39,294 nt of DNA, from the NCBI GenBank assembly GCA_964581365.1, contig CAZOOF010000015.1, positions 1-39,294 on the forward strand, read 5' to 3'. Below are positions 25,916-34,437 of the stretch, one piece after another (within the stretch, counting starts at the first letter, position 1; the number at the start of each line of letters is the position of its first letter). The notes under the pieces were generated by a model. That model did no database searches and had not been told where the DNA came from. It was given only the letters and a program-made list of their open reading frames with translations. The position numbers and the translations under genes are program-made. The stretch comes from JAITWN01 sp964581365 (GTDB taxonomy: Bacteria > Pseudomonadota > Gammaproteobacteria > SZUA-140).

Positions 25916-26986
25916 ATGGGAAATACCGCCATCGAGGATTCGACCACCTTTGCGCCAGGTCTGCCGGATGTATATGGGGACGCACAGCCGAAAGAACTGT
26001 TGCGCGCCATTGTCGAAGATTATGAAGTGCTGCAGACGCTGACCAACCGACACATCATCAGTGCGGAGCAGTTCGACCGCAACCTCATGCTCCAGCTGTT
26101 CCGGCTGGCCTCGAAGTTCGAGTGCAACCCGGAGCGCTTCACTTCACCACTGCGCGGCAAGCTGATGATCAGCGCCTTCTACGAGCCCAGCACCCGCACG
26201 CGGCTGTCCTTCGAGAGCGCATGGCACCGGCTGGGCGGCGACATCATGTCGATCGCCGACCGGTCCACCACCGGCATCGCCAAGGGCGAGTCCTACGGCG
26301 ATGTCGCTGAGATGTTCAACAACTATGGCGACTGTGTCGTACTGCGGGATTCCTGCGACGAGGCGGTATACGAGATGGCCCGCCATCTTCGCATTCCCAT
26401 CATCAACGCCGGCAATGGCACGATGGAGCATCCTACCCAGGCTCTGACCGATCTCTACACCCTCCTGAAGTGGCGCCCCGGCCTGCTCGCCGATGACGCC
26501 GAGCCGATCCGCATCGGCGTCATCGGCGTGCCGAGCCGCATGCGTACGGTGCGCAGCCTGCTGACGCTGCTCTCGCGCTTCTCCGAGGTGATCGAGGAAC
26601 TGGTAGTAATCTCTGACCAGCCGGCGGAGACCGCATTCTCCGCCGGCCAGCGGGAGGCGCTCGAGGCGGACGGGCTGAAGGTGCGCCTGACCGATGATCT
26701 CGACGCCGAACTGCCGGCGCTCGACGTCGTATATATCAACGCCATCGCCTGGGTGAAGGACCAGCGCGAAGTGATGGGCGAACGCTATCGCCTCCATGCG
26801 GGCTCGCCCCTGAAAAGCGGCGCCATCATCCTGCACCCTCTCTCCCGGGGCGAAGAACTGGACACCTCGCTCGACCCGACGCCTCACAACTGGTACTTCG
26901 CCCAGGCCAGAGGCGCAGTATTTCTGCGCCAGGCCCTGCTCACCTGCATCACGCGCCGGACCGAACGCGTCATCGACGTGATCTGA
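25916..26986 (+). CDS. Aspartate-carbamoyltransferase-like enzyme with altered substrate pocket
   Basis: A 356-residue member of the aspartate/ornithine carbamoyltransferase fold, longer than PyrB (about 310) by an N-terminal extension of some 40 residues. Carbamoyl-phosphate residues are kept: YEPSTRTRLSFE (Ser-Thr-Arg-Thr at 92-95), Arg144, HPTQ at 172-175, and Lys123 matching the 80s-loop lysine. The Arg of SRMRTVRS (210) matches Arg167 of E. coli PyrB. The C-terminus is PyrB-like (HPLSRGEEL at 307-315, TPHNWYFAQARGAVFLRQAL). However, the segment that in PyrB is MTRVQ, carrying Arg229 and Gln231 that bind aspartate, is here INAIAW. The acceptor is therefore probably not plain aspartate. 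AGGA lies 10 nt before the ATG. It is followed 48 bp later by an AsnB-type gene. Confidence 0.88.
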   Translation: MGNTAIEDSTTFAPGLPDVYGDAQPKELLRAIVEDYEVLQTLTNRHIISAEQFDRNLMLQLFRLASKFECNPERFTSPLRGKLMISAFYEPSTRTRLSFESAWHRLGGDIMSIADRSTTGIAKGESYGDVAEMFNNYGDCVVLRDSCDEAVYEMARHLRIPIINAGNGTMEHPTQALTDLYTLLKWRPGLLADDAEPIRIGVIGVPSRMRTVRSLLTLLSRFSEVIEELVVISDQPAETAFSAGQREALEADGLKVRLTDDLDAELPALDVVYINAIAWVKDQREVMGERYRLHAGSPLKSGAIILHPLSRGEELDTSLDPTPHNWYFAQARGAVFLRQALLTCITRRTERVIDVI

Positions 26987-27034
26987 ACGCGCGCCGCTCA
27001 CGCGGCACGCCAGCCCTTCTGGAGACAAGCTTCC

Positions 27035-29056
27035 ATGTGTGGAATTTCTGGTATTTTCAACCATGACCGGCAGCGCCCGGTCGACCGCCAGATGCTGGTC
27101 AACATGGCCGCCATTCAGCAGCATCGCGGTCCGGATGGTTTCGGCGTCGAGGTTTTCGATGACCGCGGTGTCGGCTTCTCCCACGCGCGCCTGGGCATCA
27201 TCGATCTCGACCAGGAGCGCGCTCGCCAGCCGTTCGTATCCGCCGACGGCAAGCGCCTTCTCGCCCACAACGGCGAGTTCTATGACTTCAAGCGCCTGCG
27301 CGCCGACCTGAGCAGCCGCGGCGCGCGCTTCCAGACCCGCAGCGATTCGGAACTCGTGCTGCACCTGTTCCCCCGCCTCGGCCTGGAAAGGATGCTGAAG
27401 GAACTGCGCGGCGAGTTCGCCTTCGCGCTGTATGACCGGGAGGAAGATACGCTCTATCTCGTCCGCGACCGCTTCGGCATCAAGCCGCTGTACTGGGCAA
27501 ATACCGGCGAATCAGTCGTATTCGGCTCCGAACTCAAGGTTCTTTTCGCCAATCCCCGCGTCCCGCGCCGGTTCAGCGAAGAAGGTCTGCTGCACCAGCT
27601 GATCCAGGTGATGGCACCGGGCACCACCGCCTTCGAGGGCATAGAGCAGATCAGGCCCGGGCATTACCTGCGCGTGCGCAGGCGCGGCGATGCGCTGGAG
27701 ATCGAGGAGAAGCGCTACTGGGACCTCGAATTCCCGCATGCCGAAGCGCATGAGGCCGAGCACGACGAAGCAGCGAGCGTAGAGGCAGTGCGCGAGCGGC
27801 TGGTGGAAGCCGTCTCTCTGCGCCTGGAGGCCGATGTACCGGTGGGCTGTTATCTTTCCGGCGGCATCGACAGCTGCGCCATCCTCGGCCTTGCCGCCGC
27901 CATCCGCCAGGATCCGGTCAGGGCGTTCACCATCGGTTTCGACGACGATGCCTACGATGAGACCGCCATCGCCCGCGAGATGGCTGCCGCCACCGGCGCC
28001 GAGCATGACATCCTGACCCTCAAGGCCGATGACCTGTACGGGCACTTCGAACGCACCCTGTGGCACACCGAGCGCACCATCTACAACACGCTGGGGGTCG
28101 CCAAGCTGCTGATGAGCGAGAGGGTCCGCGATACCGGCTACAAGGTCGTACTCACCGGCGAAGGCTCGGACGAACTGTTCGCCGGCTATCCGTCCTTTCG
28201 CAAGGACCTGTTCCTGCATGGCCTGCCGCAGCTGTCGCGGGAAGAACGGCGGCAGTGGGAAGCCATGCTGGGAGAAAGCAATGCCCTGTTTCGCGGCGCT
28301 ATGCTGTCCGAAGACGAAGTGGACGATCCCGCCCTCAGCGCCATCGTCGGCTTCACTCCGAGCTGCCTGCAACCCTGGCTGGCGTGCACATCGACGGCAC
28401 GCGAACTGCTCCAGCCGGACTTGCGGGAACGACTGGCCGGATATCAGCCGGGCGCCGCCATCGCTCAGGCCCTGGATCGCACGAAGATCGAGGGGCGCCA
28501 CCCGCTCGACCGGGTTCAGTACGTGTGGATCAAGACCATGCTCGAAGGACAGATCCTGACCTGGGGCGGCGATCGCGTGGACATGGCCAATTCGATGGAA
28601 GCACGCCCGGCGTTTCTCGATCACCATCTCGCCGAAAGCGCGGTGAACATCCCGCCCATGCACCGCATCCGCGGCCGGCGCGAAAAGCACGTGCTCCGGG
28701 AAGCGATGAAGGGCCTGCTACCGAAAGCGCTCTACGAACGGGAAAAGTTCGCCTTCATGGCGCCCCCGGCCCACACCGATCCGGCCAAATGGTCATCGAT
28801 GATGGCGCTCGCCGAGATCCACCTCTCCGACGACTCCATCCGCCGCGCCGGCATCCTCGACAGCGCCGCCGTCGGGAGAATGCTGGCCGAGGCTGCGGCC
28901 GAAAGCACCTCGCGCGCACGCAAAGTACAGCTCGACGCATTGATCAACCACGCGCTCGGTGTACAGATCCTGCACCAGCACTTCATCCAGGGAGACGTTC
29001 CTGCGCGAGCTCGAGAGATGGCCGAAGCGGCCGGATGGAAGGCCGGACTCGCCTGA
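27035..29056 (+). CDS. AsnB-type glutamine-dependent amidotransferase (asparagine synthetase family)
   Basis: A 673-residue class II amidotransferase. Cys2 is the glutaminase nucleophile (MCGISGIFNHDRQRPVD), with HRGPDGFG at 30-37, HNGEFYDF at 78-85 and a SDSE motif near 103. The synthetase domain has the pyrophosphate loop YLSGGIDSC at 273-281 and LTGEGSDELFAGYPSFRKDL further on. It is longer than E. coli AsnB (554) by about 120 residues, mostly in the C-terminal half. It would transfer ammonia from glutamine to an ATP-activated carboxylate. It lies 48 bp after the carbamoyltransferase on the same strand, so an amidation of that enzyme's product is suggested; ordinary asparagine synthesis cannot be excluded. 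Confidence 0.92.
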   Translation: MCGISGIFNHDRQRPVDRQMLVNMAAIQQHRGPDGFGVEVFDDRGVGFSHARLGIIDLDQERARQPFVSADGKRLLAHNGEFYDFKRLRADLSSRGARFQTRSDSELVLHLFPRLGLERMLKELRGEFAFALYDREEDTLYLVRDRFGIKPLYWANTGESVVFGSELKVLFANPRVPRRFSEEGLLHQLIQVMAPGTTAFEGIEQIRPGHYLRVRRRGDALEIEEKRYWDLEFPHAEAHEAEHDEAASVEAVRERLVEAVSLRLEADVPVGCYLSGGIDSCAILGLAAAIRQDPVRAFTIGFDDDAYDETAIAREMAAATGAEHDILTLKADDLYGHFERTLWHTERTIYNTLGVAKLLMSERVRDTGYKVVLTGEGSDELFAGYPSFRKDLFLHGLPQLSREERRQWEAMLGESNALFRGAMLSEDEVDDPALSAIVGFTPSCLQPWLACTSTARELLQPDLRERLAGYQPGAAIAQALDRTKIEGRHPLDRVQYVWIKTMLEGQILTWGGDRVDMANSMEARPAFLDHHLAESAVNIPPMHRIRGRREKHVLREAMKGLLPKALYEREKFAFMAPPAHTDPAKWSSMMALAEIHLSDDSIRRAGILDSAAVGRMLAEAAAESTSRARKVQLDALINHALGVQILHQHFIQGDVPARAREMAEAAGWKAGLA

Positions 29057-29059
29057 TGC

Positions 29060-29092
29060 GCCGGGGCGCGATCGCTCGCGTCCCGCCCCGGC
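29060..29092. other. Hairpin between convergent genes
   Basis: A 9-bp stem (GCCGGGGCG/CGCCCCGGC) with a 15-nt loop fills the 37-bp gap between the AsnB-type gene and the minus-strand hypothetical gene. No T-run follows on either strand; it probably limits read-through both ways. Confidence 0.45.
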
Positions 29093-29093
29093 C

Positions 29094-29708
29094 TCAGCCT
29101 TCCGTGAGCAACCCGCTGGCGAGCCTGCCGTCCCGGCCCTCGGGATCGGCCTCGACGCTCAGTCGCAGATACCGGCGGTAACCGGCTTCATCACGATCGC
29201 CCTGCGCCACCAGCGCGGCGGCCATGTACGCGGCTGACCGGTAAGCAGCCGCCATGCGCTCGAACTCGGGATGCGCGAGAATCTCCCGCACCACGCGCTG
29301 CCCTTCCTCATAACGATTGAAGAAGGCCGGCACGTGAATATACGAGTTCGCCGCAACCAGCAGCGTTTCCAGGTAGCTCTCCGCATCCTGCGCCGATGCT
29401 ACCGCCAGGGCCAGCGCCCGATCGATCTCGCGCAGCCCCTCCTCTGTCAGGCGGCGCCGCTCGATATTGTTTGTCCCGTCCCTGCCCTGGAGAGTCGTGC
29501 AGGCGCCGAGATAGGCAATGAAGACCGCCTCCTGCGGATGAGCCGTGCTCAACGTCCTGAAGCGAAGGGTCGCATCGCGCACCGCCCGCCGGTCGCCATC
29601 CACGGCGCGCAGGAAGACCTCGCGGGCCTCGGCGAACTCGCCGGGCTCGTTGGCGTGAGCGGGGAATACCGACAGCACAAGCAGGAGACAGAAGAGTCGG
29701 GTGAGCAT
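29094..29708 (-). CDS. Small secreted protein of unknown function, helical
   Basis: A 204-residue protein with a signal peptide (MLTRLFCLLLVLSVFPAHA) and no lipobox. The mature part is almost wholly helical with TPR-like spacing (FAEAREVFLRAVDGDRRAVR, then RFRTLSTAHPQEAVFIAYLG, then AAYRSAAYMAAALVAQGDRDEA, then YLRLSVEADPEGRDG). I recognise no specific family. The ATG at 29708 is chosen because it begins the signal peptide and has GGAG 7 nt upstream. It is convergent with the AsnB-type gene and 222 bp downstream of the NERD helicase. Confidence 0.8.
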   Translation of the reverse strand: MLTRLFCLLLVLSVFPAHANEPGEFAEAREVFLRAVDGDRRAVRDATLRFRTLSTAHPQEAVFIAYLGACTTLQGRDGTNNIERRRLTEEGLREIDRALALAVASAQDAESYLETLLVAANSYIHVPAFFNRYEEGQRVVREILAHPEFERMAAAYRSAAYMAAALVAQGDRDEAGYRRYLRLSVEADPEGRDGRLASGLLTEG

Positions 29709-29930
29709 CGAGGACTCCGCAGTTCTCAAAATGGGCACGAGCTCGCTAGATGATAATCCTCCAGGACCGGTCTTCACAGCCCCGCGAGGAACCTCGTTCC
29801 GCCCGCATCCCCGGCATCTACCGGAAATCGCCGGCAATCACATGAATTTCGGAAGGAATAGCAAAGGCCGCCCGGACATGCTCAGACTGGGGTCGTACGG
29901 GCCTTCAGGGGCGATAAACGCCGATCGGGT

Positions 29931-31745
29931 CTAACACACCAACCGCTCCACGAGCGGAGTCATTCGGGACCAGGTCAGGAAGACCTCATGGGTTGCGCGA
30001 GTGATGGCGACATAGGCGAGCCGGACGTCGTCCTCGATGTCGCCCGACTTCAGCGCGCCCAGGCCGCCGATGACGACAACGGGAAACTCCAGACCCTTGG
30101 AGTTGTGCATGGACAGCAACTTGATCGCATCGACCGCGGAACGAACCCGATTACCGTTCCTTTTGGCAAAATCCACCGGAACCCCGTGCCGCTTCAGGAT
30201 TCCTTCGAACTTCTCACCGACGAGGTGAGTGGGATAAAGCAGTGCCATCTGCGACCAGTGATAACCGGCGGCGCGACGCCCGCTCAGCCATTCCGCCGCT
30301 GCGTGGGCTTCCGCTTCCTCGCTCACGCACTTGCGCACTGCTGGTTCGACGCCATCTCGCCCCCCGTCCTCCGGCAGCAGAATTGCGTCCTCGTCACCAG
30401 CGCACACACCGGGTTTGCCGATGACATCCGCCGCAAACCTTCGCGCCAGCCTGAGTATCGGAGCCGTGTTGCGATAATTCAGCTTCAGAACCGTGGTGCG
30501 ACCCGAAGCCTGAATGCCGAGCTGTTTCCATACCGGGCGCGACCTCCCCTTGTAGATCGCCTGGGCGTCGTCATAGACCACCATCAGAGATTTCGTCTCC
30601 GGACTCACCATCTTCGCCGCCAGTGCCAGCCACTCCGGCTCGAAATCATGTGCCTCGTCGATCAGCACCGCCTCGTACTGTCCGGCCGGGATCAGCCCTC
30701 TCTCGACACCCTCGATTACAGCCTTGACTCCTGCCTTCAGGCGCTCCTCATAATCCGGAATCTCTTCTCTACTCGGCGCCGGCAGGTCATAGTTGCGCAG
30801 CATGCGCCAGCACCATGAGTGAAAGGTAGAGACCTTGACACGGTCCTCGACGCCCCGGTCCTGCATGGCGTTCTCGAGGCGGCTCGCGATCCCGTTGCCA
30901 TAGCACAGGATCAGCACCGGCCGGGTCGTGGCGCGAGCGATGAACTCGGCACGGAATGCGAGGATCAGCGTCTTCCCCGACCCGGCGACGCCGCGCACGA
31001 TGCGGTGGCCGCCGCCCAGGCTGCGCGCTACCAGCTCCTGTTGCATATCCATGACTGCAAGGATGCGATCATCGGCCGGCCCGTCACCTCCCCGCGACTG
31101 ATCGAGCGACATGGCGATCTGGTTGACGCGAATCTCCGGAAACAGCAGCGCCCGGATCCGGTCGATCTGCGGCATGGACAGCGCCTTCCCGCCATTTGCC
31201 GGCGCCAGCGCCCACAGACGCTCGCGAAACACCTCCGGATCCGCGCCTTCCGACATCTCATCGCGGAAGATGCAGCGCCCAGGCGGGAATACCTGATGCA
31301 GATCGGTCTGATCGAACTGCCGGCGGGTGATATTGGGGAAAACCACACCGATACCTGCTGCCACAGCCGGCCGCCCCTTGCCGCCTCCATCCTCGGCGAG
31401 CAGCAGCGGGTCCCGCTTCAAGGTATCCAATACGTTGAACATATAGGCTCGAGCCTGTTCGAACGGATTGGCCACTGTCACCAGCCCACGAGAAGTGAGG
31501 AGCTCGACGGACATCTTCGTCGCCTTGCTGATGGAATCCAGCCGCCAGTCCTTGACCTCCAGCACCACGATGCCACGTCGCGGATGGAGCACCACGAAAT
31601 CCGGATGCCGCCCGAGCGGGCCGACCGGCAGGTTATGCCAGACCCAGGCGTTGTCCTCGAGGAAATCCTTCAGACGCTCGGCGAGACGCAGCTCGCCGCG
31701 TGTATCGAAGCGCGCCGCACCGATCGAAGGAATGAGAGTCGCCAT
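29931..31745 (-). CDS. NERD-domain UvrD/Rep-type helicase
   Basis: A 604-residue fusion. The N-terminal NERD nuclease-related domain (about 15-130) has the PD-(D/E)xK-like residues Asp49 (RHPDFVVLHPRRGIVVLE) and Glu63-x-Lys65 (LEVKDW). A superfamily 1 helicase follows: Walker A GVAGSGKT at 252-259, motif Ia in LILCYGNG, Walker B VLIDEAHD at 359-366, motif III-like VVYDDAQAIY, motif IV LNYRNT, and motifs V-VI HNSKGLEFPVVVIGG and LAYVAITRATHEV. Such proteins act on DNA or RNA ends, and relatives occur in several anti-phage systems; a defence role here is inference. It has an ATG at 31745 without a strong Shine-Dalgarno, and no obvious operon partner. Confidence 0.9.
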   Translation of the reverse strand: MATLIPSIGAARFDTRGELRLAERLKDFLEDNAWVWHNLPVGPLGRHPDFVVLHPRRGIVVLEVKDWRLDSISKATKMSVELLTSRGLVTVANPFEQARAYMFNVLDTLKRDPLLLAEDGGGKGRPAVAAGIGVVFPNITRRQFDQTDLHQVFPPGRCIFRDEMSEGADPEVFRERLWALAPANGGKALSMPQIDRIRALLFPEIRVNQIAMSLDQSRGGDGPADDRILAVMDMQQELVARSLGGGHRIVRGVAGSGKTLILAFRAEFIARATTRPVLILCYGNGIASRLENAMQDRGVEDRVKVSTFHSWCWRMLRNYDLPAPSREEIPDYEERLKAGVKAVIEGVERGLIPAGQYEAVLIDEAHDFEPEWLALAAKMVSPETKSLMVVYDDAQAIYKGRSRPVWKQLGIQASGRTTVLKLNYRNTAPILRLARRFAADVIGKPGVCAGDEDAILLPEDGGRDGVEPAVRKCVSEEAEAHAAAEWLSGRRAAGYHWSQMALLYPTHLVGEKFEGILKRHGVPVDFAKRNGNRVRSAVDAIKLLSMHNSKGLEFPVVVIGGLGALKSGDIEDDVRLAYVAITRATHEVFLTWSRMTPLVERLVC

Positions 31746-32160
31746 GGCCCCACTAACCCCGGAGACCGGCGGAACCTGTCGGCTGCTTCACCACATGCGC
31801 ATCGTCGTTCACTGTCGTCCCCCATCGAACGGGCGTCACCAAGCTCATCGAGCAGCGTGAATCGACGCCGCCACGGACTCTGCTTCAGCTCACCGGAACA
31901 CTCATTCCGGTTGTCCGCTGTGCGAATGGTTAGTCGGCAGATGGGAGAGACTTCTGTAGTCTTGCAAGGGCAAGGTACGAAGCCGCAACAGCGATGGCTC
32001 GCGGCCACAGGCGGCAACGTCACAAACAGTCGGTGGATCGGGTGCTCGCAACCTGCGGCGCGTCAGGACCGGCAGGTGATCACGGAAAACAAGGTGAAGG
32101 GAGGACGGCGCCTCAGGGCGCGGCGTCGGAATTGAGGCAAGGGCAAATCATGCCTTGGGC
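31746..32160. other. Intergenic region upstream of the NERD helicase, nothing identified
   Basis: About 415 bases between the helicase start and the cold-shock terminator. Short frames occur on both strands, but none has a signal peptide, recognisable motif or clear ribosome-binding site. It presumably contains the helicase promoter, which I cannot point to with confidence. Confidence 0.5.
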
Positions 32161-32191
32161 AGAAACAAAAACCCCGCCATGCGGCGGGGTT
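32161..32191 (-). terminator. Intrinsic terminator of the cold-shock gene
   Basis: A 9-bp stem (AACCCCGCC/GGCGGGGTT, loop ATGC) followed on the minus strand by TTTGTTTCT. A smaller 6-bp hairpin (TTCCGG/CCGGAA, 32201-32218) lies between it and the stop codon. Confidence 0.85.
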
Positions 32192-32225
32192 CTCGTATCC
32201 TTCCGGAAAATACCGGAAAGAGGGT

Positions 32226-32426
32226 TCAGGCGGCTCGCACGTTCGCAGCCGCAGGACCCTTGGGACCCTGCTCGACATCGAACGTCACTGCCTGGCCTTC
32301 GGCCAGCGACTTGAAGCCGTTGCCCTGAATGGCGGAATGATGCACAAACACATCCTTGCTGCCATCCGCAGGGGTGATAAATCCGAAGCCCTTGGAGTCA
32401 TTGAACCACTTCACTGTTCCGTTCAT
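32226..32426 (-). CDS. Cold-shock protein, CspA family
   Basis: A 66-residue single OB-fold RNA/ssDNA-binding protein. RNP1 is KGFGFI, RNP2 is VFVHHSAI, and it begins MNGTVKWFNDSKGFGFITPA. The start is the ATG at 32426; an in-frame GTG four codons upstream would add MYTV. GAGGTG lies about 9 nt before the ATG. A strong terminator follows and a 400-nt AT-rich region precedes it, part of which is probably a long leader as in csp mRNAs. Which paralogue it is cannot be told. Confidence 0.95.
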   Translation of the reverse strand: MNGTVKWFNDSKGFGFITPADGSKDVFVHHSAIQGNGFKSLAEGQAVTFDVEQGPKGPAAANVRAA

Positions 32427-32834
32427 CACGGTATACACCTCATTAAATGTTGAATTGCGATGAATTGCAGGTCATTCAGAAAACATTCGTTGCGGGAGTA
32501 ACCGTGAAAAAACAGGAAGGCTTCCGAACTCGCGAGAACCAAAAGTACTGCAATGCAAAGACAATACACTATTCCACAATAATTGCCACCACTATTTTCT
32601 GTACTGGCAACAGCCGCTTGGTCATAACGATATGACATCTCCAGGAGATACCTCGCGCATGAACTCGTAGAAAGGATTTCTCGCCCCGTTGTTCTTCCTC
32701 TTCGGAGACCAAAGGAATCCCCCGCGAAACTCCTGATCAAACGTCTGATTTTGGTTTACCCACCAATAACGCATAGTTGTTTTTGTAGTTCTCTGCTCTA
32801 ACCCACTATTCCATCGGATGAGCCACGGATCTCC
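32427..32834. other. AT-rich stretch: cold-shock gene leader and upstream region
   Basis: These 408 bases are clearly poorer in G+C (about 40-45%) than their surroundings. The part nearest the csp gene is presumably its promoter and 5' leader; csp leaders are typically over 100 nt and fold differently in the cold. A minus-strand frame from an ATG at 32638 encodes a hydrophobic segment (GIVYCLCIAVLLVLASS) and runs to the csp start, but has a poor ribosome-binding site. The composition could also reflect an old insertion. Confidence 0.5.
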
Positions 32835-34304
32835 TTAGACGTCCTCGCTCATCTCCAGACCATCCCTCCGGAAGTACCGCATCACAGCAACCATGGCCCA
32901 GGTATCCCTCTCGCAATACTTGAGCAAGGCCTCCCGCAACCGGGTGCGGCGCTCCCCTGAGGTATCTTCGCCCAAGATCTCCATAAATGCCTCCTGAGCC
33001 ATGCCACCGTCTGCGACCATTAGGTCCGAATAGGAAAGATGTGGAGCAATGGTCGGTAGTACCGCCTTGATCGACCAGGAGCCTCGCATCTCGGGATGGT
33101 AGTAGTGATCCCGGGCTATCGGCAGCAGGTCGACGATGCGCTCGGTGGCCGCCCTCAGCGCCGGCGCCAGGTCCGGAAAAACCTCGGCCAGACGCAGCAT
33201 GCAGCCGCGTTCGAACGCTGCGTTGTACACGAAGATCGTGCCGCTGCTTCCGAGCGCATCGATCAGCGTCGAGGCGAAGGCGCGACGCGGATCACCGCTG
33301 CCGTCGGCAAGAAATGCCCGATGCTCGATACCGCCCGCCTCGTCCTCGATATGACAGGACCACTGGAAGGGAATCTGCTCATAGGGACGCGTAGCCTTCC
33401 AGACCGGCACCACGAACTGGATGGTTTCGAAGTCGATGTAGTAGTACGGTGCTGGCAAGGCCGCGAGTTTAAGGCTCACAGCCGGTTCCAGCCATGGCTG
33501 GCCCGAGCGTGTCACCGCCACGATGCGCCGGTGAAGCTCCCTGTCGAGGCGCTCGAGCGGAATCTCTCTCAGATCGTTGAACCCCTCTTCGCGCAGACGC
33601 GCGGCCAGACCCCTGTTCCGCGGCAGAATCTCGGGCGGAAAGTTGTCAGGATCTTCGGGAGCACAAAACGCCAGATACGGGCACTCGAACGGATCGCCAC
33701 AGTGATCTCCCGGCGGGGTCTCCGGATCGTCACCCAAGAGTGTCGCTCGCGCAGCGTCTATCCATTCCGGCACGACCGGCTCGAGGCCCGATACCTCCGC
33801 TGATACGTCCGCGTGATTGAGCAGACCCTGGTATCGCCCCTCGCCGGGATAGATGAAGCCGGTATCGACATGAGCGATCTCGACGGCGGAAACCGGGATC
33901 CCCGCCCGCTGGATCACCCAGGCCTGGACTGCCGCATCCGCAAGGTGATACTCCTTCACGCTGGCTGCCGACTTGACCTCAGTCATGCGCCAACCCCCCG
34001 CTTCCCGCTTCATCAGGTCCGCGCGGACGAGCACTCCATCGGCCTGATACGTGGCTTCGAAGAGCAGGCGCACCCCGCCCGCATGATGTGCGGCGGTCTC
34101 GCGCAGCGCCCGCGTCAGATCCTCGGCTGCAATCAGGACACCTTCGGGTTCCAGGGACCGCGCGATCTCTCCCAGCTGAATCCCGGCAGCGAGCCGCGAT
34201 GAACCCCCGTTCCCGGAAGCGAGTTCCGGCCGGTATACCTGCAGCCAGAGCTTACGGGGACACTGGAGGTTGGCCAGGATACGGGATTTGGAAAGATGCC
34301 GCAT
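32835..34304 (-). CDS. DUF2779 protein: Cas4-like nuclease fused to DEDD exonuclease
   Basis: A 489-residue two-domain nuclease candidate. The N-terminal half is RecB/Cas4-like: Cys15 (CPRKLWL), Asp96 (VRADLM), Glu109-x-Lys111 (MTEVKSA), Gln127, and a late Cys group at 202, 208 and 214, giving the four Cys of a Cas4/AddB-type Fe-S cluster. The C-terminal half is DnaQ/RNase H-like: Asp291 and Glu293 (YYYIDFET), FVYNAAFERG at 358-367, Asp392, and the DEDDy motif YCERD at 463-467. The ATG at 34304 starts MRHLSKSRILANLQCPRKLW, the usual family beginning, although there is no good Shine-Dalgarno. The family is poorly studied; DNA or RNA end processing or defence is plausible. Confidence 0.88.
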   Translation of the reverse strand: MRHLSKSRILANLQCPRKLWLQVYRPELASGNGGSSRLAAGIQLGEIARSLEPEGVLIAAEDLTRALRETAAHHAGGVRLLFEATYQADGVLVRADLMKREAGGWRMTEVKSAASVKEYHLADAAVQAWVIQRAGIPVSAVEIAHVDTGFIYPGEGRYQGLLNHADVSAEVSGLEPVVPEWIDAARATLLGDDPETPPGDHCGDPFECPYLAFCAPEDPDNFPPEILPRNRGLAARLREEGFNDLREIPLERLDRELHRRIVAVTRSGQPWLEPAVSLKLAALPAPYYYIDFETIQFVVPVWKATRPYEQIPFQWSCHIEDEAGGIEHRAFLADGSGDPRRAFASTLIDALGSSGTIFVYNAAFERGCMLRLAEVFPDLAPALRAATERIVDLLPIARDHYYHPEMRGSWSIKAVLPTIAPHLSYSDLMVADGGMAQEAFMEILGEDTSGERRTRLREALLKYCERDTWAMVAVMRYFRRDGLEMSEDV

Positions 34305-34437
34305 GGAGGAGATTATGTACCTGAATGCGAAAGAGTGCGTGACAGGTGATATTTCGGCCTGCCTCGATTGCTCACATCGGTATTGGATCTGGCACTCCAA
34401 TCAAGGCGCTCGACACACCTCAAATCCGAGAACCCTG

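Noticed and set aside
25515..26042. A 175-codon plus-strand frame before the carbamoyltransferase
   Set aside because: It overlaps the true start of the carbamoyltransferase in another frame and has Pro/Arg/Ser-rich chance composition.
26144..27364. A 406-codon open frame opposite the carbamoyltransferase and AsnB-type genes
   Set aside because: It crosses the boundary of two real genes on the other strand and has mirror-type composition.
29060..29092. The hairpin after the AsnB-type gene as a full intrinsic terminator
   Set aside because: Neither strand has a T-run after the stem, so only a general hairpin is recorded.
32429..32638. A small minus-strand frame with one hydrophobic segment upstream of csp
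   Set aside because: The purine stretch touches the ATG instead of sitting 5-9 nt away, and the frame runs through the csp ribosome-binding region; kept only as a remark.
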